From the NCBI RefSeq assembly GCF_025562715.2, contig NZ_JAPFCC010000001.1, forward strand, positions 3,945,501-4,009,500: 64,000 nucleotides of DNA, in the 5' to 3' direction. The position numbers and the translations under genes are program-made. This document shows positions 26,293 through 34,916 of the stretch, piece by piece. The first letter of the stretch is position 1; the number at the start of each line of letters is the position of its first letter. The notes under the pieces are model-generated. The model ran no database searches and was not told the DNA's origin. It saw nothing but the letters and a program-made list of their open reading frames with translations. The DNA comes from Endozoicomonas gorgoniicola (GTDB lineage: Bacteria; Pseudomonadota; Gammaproteobacteria; Pseudomonadales; Endozoicomonadaceae).

Positions 26293-27597
26293 TTAAACTC
26301 CCCAATCCTTAGCTGCCATCAGGTGCCAGACTGTTGATACATTTTGAGTATCGTCCCGTTTTTCCCAAATATCGAAAGCAAGTTCATCGCGTGTTGGAAG
26401 CTCAATAGTGTCCGAATATTCGTCAAAGGGTCTCAAAGCTTCTTCACGCCATGTGGGAAAGACTGACTCAGTAGCGTAGGTGTTGATCTGATTCTGGAGT
26501 TTCCATTCTGCCCACTGTTGAGCATCTTCCTGGCTCTTCGGGAATATTGCCACCGTCCGACATGTTGGCCCAAAATTCCCGAACTGATAGAGACGAGGCT
26601 TTGCAAACTCCAACTGACGCTGCATTAGCGAACGTTCTGCGCCTTTGGTCGAATCAAAAGAAAGCAGCAAGCGCTCTTTTGGTTTTTCCCATTGGCCCCA
26701 AAGCCGCTCGTTTTCCAACAGCTCTTGCCACACTGTGTTAAAGGAAACATCAGGTGCCTGTGGAGTTGCATTTACAGAGCTTCCATCAATTGATCCACTG
26801 ATTTCCAGATAGTTAGCTTTTGGTATCCATTCGAGAGTAAGCTGAGCATTACTATCAATGCACTCAACTTTTGTGTCAATTTTATCCAAACGTATCAATT
26901 CATTACCGATAGCAGCAGGCATATTGACTACCGAGCAAGCATCACGTAACCATCTGCTAGTATCTTCAAAATTTTCATTCCGGTTTTTCAACTCTCCCTT
27001 TTTATCACCTTTTATCTCATGATACGCAGAGCACTCCCTAAAGGGTTCTACCCGTAGAACTGGATAATTCAGCACTGGGTCATTAGATGCCCAAATCGTC
27101 CAGGTACCTTCCTCTGGCACCATCACACATCCTGATTTCAGAGCCTCCTCTCCTTCTTCAGTTAAATAATAACGGGGGCGACTCCTTTCTCCCTGATTTA
27201 CAAGTAGTCCCAGTGATTCACAGACGTCCAATAATCGAACTCCAACAGCTTCACGACCAACTTCTTCTCCAAGCAAGTGGCTTGCAATGTCTTTGCCATA
27301 TGTCCCGTTGTTCTCCTGAGTACGTCTGAGAACTGGTAGCAGATCATCACGTTTAGCAGCCTTGGATATAGTGGCCTTAACATTCCAACAAAACACATCA
27401 ATATTACGGTGAAGAACAAAATCTTCCGACTTACCGGACTTTGATCGTTTCTCCGCAGATCTTGAAGAGGACGTCTTATGACCAGCATTCAGTTTCTTTA
27501 ATTTCGTTTCTTTTGCCTTAGCAGCGTGTTGTTGGCTACCTGAAGCTCTCATTAAGGTGCCCAGTTTAGATAAATCATTCGTTTTCAAGGTTCGCAC
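26293..27597 (-). CDS. Winged-helix protein of unknown function in the helicase/PLD operon
   Basis: A 434-residue protein not assigned to a named family. The N-terminal 60 residues are basic and low-complexity (KAKETKLKKLNAGHKTSSSRSAEKR in pieces), like a nucleic-acid-binding tail. Residues about 85-155 look like a winged helix: a helix pair around DIASHLLGEE and VRLLDVCESLGLL, then the wing RSRPRYYLTEEGEEAL. The remainder (about 160-434) is a mixed, Trp-rich domain without recognised motifs. The first in-frame start is GTG at 27597, overlapping the helicase gene by 23 bp; an ATG at 27552 is an alternative. Position between helicase and nuclease genes suggests an adaptor or nucleic-acid recognition subunit. 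Confidence 0.7.
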   Translation of the reverse strand: MRTLKTNDLSKLGTLMRASGSQQHAAKAKETKLKKLNAGHKTSSSRSAEKRSKSGKSEDFVLHRNIDVFCWNVKATISKAAKRDDLLPVLRRTQENNGTYGKDIASHLLGEEVGREAVGVRLLDVCESLGLLVNQGERSRPRYYLTEEGEEALKSGCVMVPEEGTWTIWASNDPVLNYPVLRVEPFRECSAYHEIKGDKKGELKNRNENFEDTSRWLRDACSVVNMPAAIGNELIRLDKIDTKVECIDSNAQLTLEWIPKANYLEISGSIDGSSVNATPQAPDVSFNTVWQELLENERLWGQWEKPKERLLLSFDSTKGAERSLMQRQLEFAKPRLYQFGNFGPTCRTVAIFPKSQEDAQQWAEWKLQNQINTYATESVFPTWREEALRPFDEYSDTIELPTRDELAFDIWEKRDDTQNVSTVWHLMAAKDWGV

Positions 27598-30271
27598 TCC
27601 ATTTGCTGAGGCTAGCCAGCTTGCCGACCAGACTATTGGATTTTTTAAATGCTTGACGATTACCCACCATCACCAACTGATATTTTGCCCGGGTCAATGC
27701 CACATTCAGGCGGTTTGGACTTTCCAGAAAGGATGTTACGTGATCATTGGAAAACGACAAAAAGACAAGGTCAGCTTCGTGTCCCTGAAAACGATCTACT
27801 GTGCACAATTGTATGGACAAATAAGGTGTTTTTTGATCTCCACGATAGAAGTAGCGTTTGGATCTGCTATTAGCCCATTTTTTCAGCCGCTGCTGAAGCT
27901 CATACTCCTGACCACGGTAAAAACACAGAACAGCAACCTCCCATGGTTTTCCATCATTTGAATTACAACTGGCCCATTCAGAAAAATGTTTCAGTCTCTT
28001 TATAATTTCTCCAGCTTCCGCCTTATTAGAAGTTTTTTTCCCAGGCTTGCCTTTTACATCAACCCAGGCCGAGCGAGAGGCATACTTCTCGTAGCCCCAA
28101 TGGCGTTTCGCACTCATATTCTCGGGGGAGATCAACGCATCTCCATGATAAATATATTGATGAGAAAACTCAGCAATTTCAGGGTGCATACGATGTTGGT
28201 AAGACAGTAATACGCGACGATCATTAATAACATCGTCAGGCATACCATCCGTCAAAGCTGAGCCATTACGGTCACGGCTAGCACGTTCAAAACCCAAACG
28301 AAGGCATTCCAGTACAGATGGTAATGCAACCCTGCGTACTGTATCGATACTGTCTTTTACCTTATATACATCAATCCCTGAAATACCTGCGACGGGCATC
28401 AGATCAGATAAATCAGAATTCAGTCTTTCTATCGTATTTTTTCTTGATTCACCATCGGCTTTTTCTGGCGCAAAACGTTGCTCGTATCGACGAGCTTGCC
28501 GCCAGGCTATTTCATTTTCCCACGATGGATTACCATCCAATCTCAGGCTCTTCCTTCTTGTATACGCAACTGCACGGCGTTCAGCCATGGGTAAAATCGA
28601 CTGATCGTTACCAGATCGGAATGTGGTAGCATCCAGCGGCAAGTAATCTTCACTCAACTGCAAGTCCTGACGATTACCAATAACAATGGACGCATAACCA
28701 AGTGAATGATCAGGTTGAGCTCGTCTCAACAACACACCATGCTCTGATGCCTGCTGTTTATAAACCTCAGCTATATCAAGATTTCTATCTTCTATGATTT
28801 CAACTACAGAGACCCGCCGTTTTTTTTCTGAGTACTGTTTTGCCATAAAAACATCGACACAAGCATCCCTAATTACAGCTTTTTGCAGGCATGGTGCGAT
28901 GTTAAGTGCCAACTCCTGATCATCAACATAGGGTGATAACTGTTTTGGGTCTCCTACTAAAATCCAACGCTTGGCATGTAAAGCAGGCACCAGGAATTCC
29001 TGAAAAGTAGTTTTGGATGCCTCATCTATGATCATGACATCAAACTGTGGATGACCTGCTTTATTGTTTTTTATATCCGGATGTTGCAGCAGACCGATGG
29101 TGGTACCACATACGAGATTGGCTGAGTCCAGAACTATTCTCTCAATCAGCGAGCTGTTGTTCTGCAAGTTTTGCTTCAGCAAAGATTGGGAGCCAGTAAG
29201 CGAACTCTGCTGGTTCAGATGTTTCTTGATCCTGTTTGATTCTGTTTTAACGAATCTATTTAACGTCCATTCCGCTACATGTCCTGAAACACTCTCATCC
29301 TTGCCAATACGCAAAGGGATAACATGGTGGCGGTACGGGTTATTTTCCTCCATCAAACGTTCAATTACGTTGTCAACCGCTACGTGAGTAGAGGCGCAGA
29401 GTAATACTCGCTTACCTTGCATTATGAGTTGAATAATCAACTCACAGATAGCGGTGGTTTTGCCAGACCCAGGGGGACCTTCCAGAAGAGCAAAATCCGG
29501 TGTACTCATGGCGGTAGCAACAAATAGACGTTGCTCAGTTGTCCCAGGACGGCTTGAATCGGTTAAAACCTTCCAGTCCATTGCTGCCGCAATGCCATCC
29601 ACATCAGGCACGACAGTTTCTTGCCAGGTAAACTGATTCAAATCCTTCTTAAAGCACTGTCTCTTAAATTCATCTGGCATAGATGGCCAATCTGCATGGT
29701 TGTTATCTTCAAATAAGCGCAACAGCGGCAAATGAGACTGAGATGGTGAGTTTTGCAACCGCCAAATTGCTTCTAGCTGCTTTTGAATGGTATAGGTATT
29801 AGGGCGAAGTAAAATATCGCCTACAGGCATACGTTCCAGCTGAAGCTGCTCGGTTTTGGAGTCTCGTCCCAAAATGCGAATTTCGCTCGATTGGGTGAAT
29901 TTCTGCCGTTTGCCCTTACTCTTTGATGCCCCCGGTTCCTCGGACAAATCTTTACCCGTTTCGTATACTGACTTCACATCGTCAGCAAGAAAAGCCTCGA
30001 AAACTTTATCAGACACATCATTCAGGTCTTCTGGGTCAATCAACTCAACCCACACCTCCTCTCCACTCTGCCTTTTTGCGGACTTCTTTTCTTTGAAATT
30101 CTCCGGCTCAGAGCCTTTGCGAACAGCAATGCGCAATACCGCATTGTCGCTTTCAAAGTATGTCTTAACGCGATCTAAGTAATCTTTGTGGCTTTTAAGT
30201 CCAAAAAATACTTTTTTCATAAGCACATCCGGTCGATGACCAACCAGATTCTGGTAGTGGAGTAGTGCCAT
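27575..30271 (-). CDS. UPF1-like superfamily 1 helicase
   Basis: An 898-residue protein. Helicase motifs in order: Walker A EGPPGSGKTT (about 264-273), Ia STHVAVDNVIERL, II IIDEAS (about 414-419), III VGDPKQLSP, IV-like YQHRMHPEIAEF (about 691-702), V TVDRFQGHEAD (about 824-834) and VI NVALTRAK (about 855-862). This set is the UPF1/SMUBP2 (COG1112) type, which moves on RNA or DNA. A large insertion (about 450-690) separates the two RecA lobes and the first 240 residues are unassigned. The ATG at 30271 has an AGGAAG ribosome site and lies about 29 bases after the predicted sigma-54 transcription start. It is the first gene of the operon. Confidence 0.9.
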   Translation of the reverse strand: MALLHYQNLVGHRPDVLMKKVFFGLKSHKDYLDRVKTYFESDNAVLRIAVRKGSEPENFKEKKSAKRQSGEEVWVELIDPEDLNDVSDKVFEAFLADDVKSVYETGKDLSEEPGASKSKGKRQKFTQSSEIRILGRDSKTEQLQLERMPVGDILLRPNTYTIQKQLEAIWRLQNSPSQSHLPLLRLFEDNNHADWPSMPDEFKRQCFKKDLNQFTWQETVVPDVDGIAAAMDWKVLTDSSRPGTTEQRLFVATAMSTPDFALLEGPPGSGKTTAICELIIQLIMQGKRVLLCASTHVAVDNVIERLMEENNPYRHHVIPLRIGKDESVSGHVAEWTLNRFVKTESNRIKKHLNQQSSLTGSQSLLKQNLQNNSSLIERIVLDSANLVCGTTIGLLQHPDIKNNKAGHPQFDVMIIDEASKTTFQEFLVPALHAKRWILVGDPKQLSPYVDDQELALNIAPCLQKAVIRDACVDVFMAKQYSEKKRRVSVVEIIEDRNLDIAEVYKQQASEHGVLLRRAQPDHSLGYASIVIGNRQDLQLSEDYLPLDATTFRSGNDQSILPMAERRAVAYTRRKSLRLDGNPSWENEIAWRQARRYEQRFAPEKADGESRKNTIERLNSDLSDLMPVAGISGIDVYKVKDSIDTVRRVALPSVLECLRLGFERASRDRNGSALTDGMPDDVINDRRVLLSYQHRMHPEIAEFSHQYIYHGDALISPENMSAKRHWGYEKYASRSAWVDVKGKPGKKTSNKAEAGEIIKRLKHFSEWASCNSNDGKPWEVAVLCFYRGQEYELQQRLKKWANSRSKRYFYRGDQKTPYLSIQLCTVDRFQGHEADLVFLSFSNDHVTSFLESPNRLNVALTRAKYQLVMVGNRQAFKKSNSLVGKLASLSKWSANLENE

Positions 30272-30310
30272 TACGTCTTCCTATAGCAACAATATTGTTC
30301 TGATTCTCAC

Positions 30311-30327
30311 AGCTAGAACCATGCCAA
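30311..30327 (-). promoter_or_regulatory. Sigma-54 (-24/-12) promoter of the helicase/PLD operon
   Basis: Read on the minus strand the sequence is TTGGCATGGTTCTAGCT. Compared with the sigma-54 consensus YTGGCACGrNNNTTGCW it has two mismatches and keeps the invariant GG and GC with exactly ten bases between them. The predicted start is near 30300, giving a leader of about 29 bases with a ribosome site. The last gene of the same operon encodes a GAFTGA-containing activator, which independently predicts such a promoter. Confidence 0.8.
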
Positions 30328-30341
30328 GTTTTTTATTTTAT

Positions 30342-30354
30342 TTAAGGCTTGATA
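30342..30354 (-). promoter_or_regulatory. Possible IHF site between enhancer and promoter
   Basis: Minus-strand TATCAAGCCTTAA fits WATCAANNNNTTR with one mismatch and is followed by an A/T-rich tract. It lies between the sigma-54 box and the palindromic repeats, where IHF bends DNA in many sigma-54 promoters. The motif is weak and the region is A/T-rich, so it could be chance. Confidence 0.35.
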
Positions 30355-30382
30355 TAACAGCATAAAGACAATACGTAAAAAT

Positions 30383-30434
30383 AGATATTCTGAAGTATTT
30401 TTCAATATTTGAATTATTTTTCAATATTTTGAAG
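30383..30434 (-). promoter_or_regulatory. Putative upstream activator sites (two near-palindromes plus one degenerate copy)
   Basis: TTCAATATTTGAA at 30401-30413 and TTCAATATTTTGAA at 30420-30433 are close, nearly symmetrical repeats. A degenerate third copy, AGATATTCTGAAG, lies at 30383-30395. Centres are about 18-20 bp apart, and the set covers about -83 to -134 relative to the predicted start. That is the usual distance for enhancer-binding proteins, so these are candidate binding sites for the Fis-type domain of the operon's own activator. Confidence 0.55.
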
Positions 30435-30492
30435 TCTAAGTAATGTATGTAAACTACATTAGGATGAGATTCATTGAGCATGCTGCTTTCTG

Positions 30493-31164
30493 GTGAGCAC
30501 TCAGCCAACAACACCTACCCCTGAAGCCTCAATGCGAGTATCTTAACGACTCTGGCTGAATATTCATTGGCAGCAACTCTGTTACATCGCTACCTTTGGG
30601 CATGGGCGGCAAAAGCATCAGAACATGGCGCAGCCACGCATAAGGCTCATGCCCATTCTGTTTAGCGGTCTCCACCCGACTGTATAGTATGGCGCTGCTT
30701 CTTGCTCCCGCTACGGTATCCGAGAACGGCCAGCCTTTACGTCCCATTACGAAGGGTTTGATAGCTCGCTCCGAAGCATTGCTGTCGATATCAACCAGCC
30801 CACTGTCCAGATAGCGCTCCAGATAGACCCACTGGTTTTGCATGTACCGGATAGCCTCACCCAGCTTGCTTTTCGGGGTGATTTTTCAGAAGTTTCTACG
30901 ACCACGGGAACAACAGATTGTACCGGTCTGTCTTCGGCGGGCGTCTTGCAGTGACGACGCTTGTGGTAATTGAATGTTTTAGGTGGCAGGTTGTGACGGT
31001 GTGCGTACTCAGTCTGACTTAAGTCGCTGGCTTGCCAGGCTTTTATATGATTAAGCCACTACTGGTGCTTTTGTTCTTGCGTCATGGGAACCTCCTGGGT
31101 AAAGGAGGCATCAGTATTCAGGCAAATGACAGGCTTTTGAAGGTGGGGTTTGCTGAGCGCTCAC
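30493..31164 (-). mobile_element. IS66-family element with internal deletion
   Basis: Both tips are present: GTGAGCACTCAGC at 30493 and the complementary GCTGAGCGCTCAC ending at 31164. Near the 31164 end, minus-strand coding resembles an IS66 tnpA start (MTQEQKHQ, then a stop and SDLSQTEYAHRHNLPP). Near 30880 it is joined to the last ~110 codons of tnpC (30529-30843, NASERAIKPFVMGRKGWPFSD). About 2 kb of the usual element is missing, so it cannot transpose on its own. No 8-bp target duplication is seen. It forms the right, inverted border of the helicase/PLD cassette. Confidence 0.82.
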
Positions 31165-31370
31165 GTTGTATCGGAACAGTTCGTCTTGCATTGACGTAGA
31201 GTTAGCTTGAGGTTTCTGCCTGCCCAACAGCTTGTTGACTGAACGACATAATAACTCCTTCGTTACAAATAGCATGTTCAGAATACGGGTAGAGCCAAGT
31301 ATGTTGGTCAGGCAGAATCTTTATAAAATCTCTATGACTGAGCTGCAAACATCCTTGCCGCTTTTATAAG
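31165..31370. other. Spacer between IS66 remnant and transposon left end
   Basis: About 200 bp without a gene. A minus-strand start with a strong AAGGAG site (ATG at 31249) encodes only 15 codons (MSFSQQAVGQAETSS) before a stop. It is probably the 5' end of a gene destroyed by the IS66 insertion. Confidence 0.4.
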
Positions 31371-31538
31371 TGTAGGGAACTGAAAACAAAACCGCTTCTG
31401 CTTGAAAACAAGAGGCGGTTCCTGCTCACAATCATTGAAAATAAGATTCCGGCTGTGCTCACATTCATTGAAAATGAAACCAAAATCATTGAAAACAAGC
31501 CGAAAACAGCCAGTTCTGCTCACAATCATTGAAAATAA
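31371..31538 (+). repeat. Transposon left end with four transposase-binding repeats
   Basis: After the TGTAG tip come four copies of TGCTCACAATCATTGAAAAT: 31423-31444, 31456-31477, 31478-31499 (degenerate) and 31517-31538. Start-to-start steps are 33, 22 and 39 bp, and the first begins 52 bp from the tip. The right end has the mirror-image steps 33, 21 and 40 bp and the same 52-bp offset. Multiple sites of this kind are what TniA/TnsB-type transposases bind. Confidence 0.85.
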
Positions 31539-31565
31539 CGGTTACCCTCTGTACCACAAGGGCTT

Positions 31566-31887
31566 CGGTGACTCAAAAGATTTTACCTATATTCACTGAA
31601 ACAAACCGAAAGCTGCAGGTGTCAAAATAGGTGGGATGCGCTAGATAGTTTGAGGCTGCGCATGATTGCGGAAGTTTCTTCGTCAACCCTGGCTGTGCAG
31701 AACTTCAAAACCACCACCTCCATACGTTTCTGCGTATGATCTCACGCACTTTTCCTGATGCAAGAGGTTGCCCCATAATTGGGATACTTCGACTCAAGGG
31801 ATTACGGGGATGAAACGGAATTGCTTGCTCAGGCAAACAAGGAAGGACAAAAACAGATCGGAGGCACTATGAAGCTTCTCTAAAGTG
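31566..31887. other. Non-coding stretch inside transposon left arm
   Basis: No gene is recognised on either strand between the last left-end repeat and the immunity gene. The sequence may be degraded cargo. Confidence 0.4.
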
Positions 31888-31907
31888 CGCCAGCCACAAG
31901 GTTGGCG
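31888..31907 (-). terminator. Hairpin after the left immunity gene
   Basis: CGCCAGCC and GGTTGGCG pair with one mismatch around an ACAA loop, 35 bp past the stop codon of the minus-strand immunity gene. A strong T run is lacking, so this is a tentative terminator. Confidence 0.4.
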
Positions 31908-31941
31908 TATTTCTTTGCACCTTTAATTATGGCCTCCTGCA

Positions 31942-32172
31942 TTAGTGGGCCAGTTGATCAGCAATAGCTTTTATTTCTAATTCGGAGAACTCGAATTCTT
32001 CGCCTTCAGCCATAGCGATAATTTGAAGAAATAGTTCATCCATTTCAGAATCTAACTCAAAGCAATACTCATGGTATATTTTATAAGCTTTTTGAGCCAA
32101 CTTGACTGGATCATAACCAGTATCAAGCTCTGATCTAATAGCTTGTTTTAACAGCCGGACTGGGGTTCTCAT
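31942..32172 (-). CDS. Putative immunity protein of the CdiA-like toxin
   Basis: A 76-residue acidic, helical protein (LDSEMDELFLQIIAMAEGEEFEFSELEIKAIADQL in pieces), of the size and charge usual for immunity proteins. Its ATG overlaps the toxin stop codon as ATGA, the standard toxin-then-immunity arrangement in contact-dependent inhibition loci. No sequence family was recognised; the role is inferred from position, size and acidity. Confidence 0.65.
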   Translation of the reverse strand: MRTPVRLLKQAIRSELDTGYDPVKLAQKAYKIYHEYCFELDSEMDELFLQIIAMAEGEEFEFSELEIKAIADQLAH

Positions 32173-34916
32173 AAACCTAGCTCCTTAGCGGTCGGAGGAT
32201 AATGCAGAGACTCTATAATTTGGCCATCAATGGATTTGGGGTGCACACGTATGACATCGCCTTCCTCGTTATAGCTCTCCATCCACTGTCGAACTTGATT
32301 TATTTTTGGATCATACTCAGTGACAAAGCTTGCACCACGAGTTGGCCCTTTAGTTCGTGCTGGAACTTCTTTTGAATAATATCGAATTCTTCCATCAGGC
32401 AACTGCTTGGTTTTGACTGCTGTTTTTTGAGCCTTTTCCAGTCCCGACAGCTTTCCTTTTAAAGCAGAGCGAGCATTTAAACTGTTCGCAATATTATTAC
32501 CTTTATTTTGCTGCTCTGTCTTGCTGTCAACCTTGTTATTTTTTTCATCTAACTTCTGACTCCCCTGTGATCCTTGAACCTTGCTGGCTTTACCTAAGCT
32601 CAACCCAAGCCTTCCAACTGCCAGCTCCGCAGCGGCCACCACAGCCACACGTCCCAGTTCTTCTATTTTGCCCTGTTCTCCGGGATGGGTGTCAGGGTGG
32701 AAGGAGGCGGCCACCCTGTCGACCTGGTTCGTTGTATATTCCGTGGTAAGTTTGGTGATGCCTTCCCGGTATTCTTCAATGCCTGCAGTGATACCCGCAG
32801 AACTGATCAGGGCTCCCAGGCCGCAACCAATACCGCTGACACATAATACCGACCCTCCGGTCACAGAACCCGCTGCAGTGCCGACACCTGCCAGTGTCTG
32901 CACAATTCCGGTGAACCGGGTGATGCCTTCGTCGTGACGATTCAGAAAGTCTTCGGTGGCGTCTTTGCGGGTGTAGGTGAATAGTTCGGATGCTTCCAGC
33001 TGGGTTAGTTCTGTTGTGCAGTCTGAGCCAGCCAGCTCCAGAGTTCTGAAAGTGTTGTAGTGCGGATCGTCAGGGCTGAGACCCTGTGAACAGTGTACTT
33101 TAGCGCAGACTGCCGCCAGCCAGCGTGCCTGCTGTTCTTCGTCCAGTCCCTCGATTTGTTTTTGCAGGAACCCGGCTTCTTCACGGTGCAGCTCCCGGTT
33201 GTAGTGATGCTGGGTCTGACCAAGCCAGGCACCGGTTTGCGGATCACCACCGGCTAACTGCGCAGCAGCGGCTGCGATAATCGTACTGGTGGCTTCCTGG
33301 ACTTCATGGGACAAGTCCTCGGTCAGTCCTGCGGTTGCCTGGGCTGTTCCCGCCGCTGCTGCTCCAGCCAGTGGTTTGCCGTCTTTTAATTCACCCAGTA
33401 CTGCCCCGACGCTGGAGTGGAGGGCGACTTTGGCCGATCCCCCTTCTTCCCAGCCCCGTGATTTGGCGTAATCACCTGCCCAGTAGTTGGCCTGCGCCGC
33501 CAGTTCCTGCCAGGCTTCGCGGCTTAAACTGGAAGATAACTGGTCTTCCAGTGATCCACCCTCAACCACCATCCCTGCTCCGGTACGACTACCGGCACGA
33601 ACGCCAAACGCCTGAATCCGCTGAGCCAGTGGCGCTGAGGGTGACACCAGGTAAGGCGTGTTGGCCGCGCCCATTAACCCACCGGCAATGGTATCAACGG
33701 CTACGGTTTTTATAGTGTCTTCAGAGAAAAGCTGTGTTGCAGTCTGGCCAATATCCCCGCCGTTACTGGCCAGGTCGACCGCACTTTTGGCCACCAGTGT
33801 GCTGAAGGCAGCGTTGGCGGCATTGGTGGCAATAAGGCTGCCGTTCATGACAGCTGGCAGAAAAGAGGCACCGACGCCCTGGGTCGCAACAGTGACAGCG
33901 GCGGTGACAATAACACCCAGCAGTGGGCTGATGCCTTGGGTTTTGTTACTCCACTCCTGGTAGCTGTTCTCAACGGTTTGCCATTGAACCTGATGGTGGT
34001 TCCGTAGCTGGGCAATCCAGGCCAGATCAGGGTAGGTTGACACCAGATGATCCAGAGCCTCGCTCAATGATTGCCCAGGCTCAATGCCAACCATTGCCTC
34101 GACCTTCTGGACATTCAGGGTCAATACGCCATCACCGGGATCAAGCCGGGTGTGGACGGTCTCTGTCCGGCAGTGACCACTGATTTTATGAGAGGTGCTG
34201 AGCAGGCCGGAACGTTTCACTTCATCGGAAATGCAGTGGTGATCCCGAACGGCCAGATTCAACCATTGCCGGGCATCAAACCGAATACCATGGGCGGCTT
34301 TAACCCGGGTGGCCTCAGTCATCAGTGTATTGGCTTTGATATGAATCCTGTCGGCTTCAATTTCCGTAGGAACGGCGGTGTCGTGTTTTTCCTGGTGTTC
34401 TGAGGTGCGTTTACTGGTTCCCAGAAAGCCTCGTTTGGTGTCACTTTCAAATTCTGCGCTGGTTTCCCTGCCTGAAGAGATCACAACAGTCTGACCCGAA
34501 AGAGTGGCACTGCCTTCTTTGGCTGTCAGCTGGCTGGACTCAATATATAAATCCTGTTCAGCTTTTACTTTGAGGTTTTTACCGGCAGTGAGCGTGCTGT
34601 CTTTTATGTGAGCCTGACTCGTTTCTACAGAGACATCCTTCGTTGCTTTCAGCTCGGATTTCCCGGTTTCGGAAAAGACCCGGGTTTTAACTTTAACGCT
34701 ACCACCCTGGACATCGAGTTTTACCCCCTTCATGGCAACTGACTCACCGGAAATAATAAATCCACCTTTTCCATCACCTGTAATGTCTCCCGAAAAAGTA
34801 CCGCCATTCAGTACTAAATTCGCAGACCATAAAGAAGGACTCATCAAAGAAGTCGAAGTAGCCAATAAGGCAATGAAAAGAGCTGAGAGCGATTTGCTTT
34901 TACGCTTCATATTCAT
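32169..34916 (-). CDS. Short CdiA/filamentous-haemagglutinin-like secreted toxin
   Basis: A protein of about 915 residues. A signal peptide (KRKSKSLSALFIALLATSTSL) is followed by a short beta-helix of haemagglutinin-type repeats (about 35-230). A DUF637-like pre-toxin region comes next (VIVTAAVTVATQGVGASFLPA), then an Ala/Gly-rich stretch. The variable C-terminal toxin domain (from about 800) contains VPARTKGPTRGASFVTEYDP and RVHPKSIDG. Typical CdiA proteins exceed 2,000 residues and start with a TPS transport domain; here the TPS domain and any CdiB partner are missing, and no VENN motif is seen. It looks like a compact cargo version, or an orphan toxin reservoir. The activity of the C-terminal domain is not assigned. 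The ATG at 34916 is chosen; 34910 is possible. Confidence 0.8.
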   Translation of the reverse strand: MNMKRKSKSLSALFIALLATSTSLMSPSLWSANLVLNGGTFSGDITGDGKGGFIISGESVAMKGVKLDVQGGSVKVKTRVFSETGKSELKATKDVSVETSQAHIKDSTLTAGKNLKVKAEQDLYIESSQLTAKEGSATLSGQTVVISSGRETSAEFESDTKRGFLGTSKRTSEHQEKHDTAVPTEIEADRIHIKANTLMTEATRVKAAHGIRFDARQWLNLAVRDHHCISDEVKRSGLLSTSHKISGHCRTETVHTRLDPGDGVLTLNVQKVEAMVGIEPGQSLSEALDHLVSTYPDLAWIAQLRNHHQVQWQTVENSYQEWSNKTQGISPLLGVIVTAAVTVATQGVGASFLPAVMNGSLIATNAANAAFSTLVAKSAVDLASNGGDIGQTATQLFSEDTIKTVAVDTIAGGLMGAANTPYLVSPSAPLAQRIQAFGVRAGSRTGAGMVVEGGSLEDQLSSSLSREAWQELAAQANYWAGDYAKSRGWEEGGSAKVALHSSVGAVLGELKDGKPLAGAAAAGTAQATAGLTEDLSHEVQEATSTIIAAAAAQLAGGDPQTGAWLGQTQHHYNRELHREEAGFLQKQIEGLDEEQQARWLAAVCAKVHCSQGLSPDDPHYNTFRTLELAGSDCTTELTQLEASELFTYTRKDATEDFLNRHDEGITRFTGIVQTLAGVGTAAGSVTGGSVLCVSGIGCGLGALISSAGITAGIEEYREGITKLTTEYTTNQVDRVAASFHPDTHPGEQGKIEELGRVAVVAAAELAVGRLGLSLGKASKVQGSQGSQKLDEKNNKVDSKTEQQNKGNNIANSLNARSALKGKLSGLEKAQKTAVKTKQLPDGRIRYYSKEVPARTKGPTRGASFVTEYDPKINQVRQWMESYNEEGDVIRVHPKSIDGQIIESLHYPPTAKELGL

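Noticed and set aside
23295..30271. DISARM
   Set aside because: A helicase and PLD protein are present, but the helicase is UPF1-type rather than DrmA, and no DUF1998 (DrmB) protein or methylase belongs to the operon.
31202..31249. 15-codon frame with strong ribosome site
   Set aside because: Too short to claim as a gene; more likely the 5' stub of a gene destroyed by the IS66 insertion.
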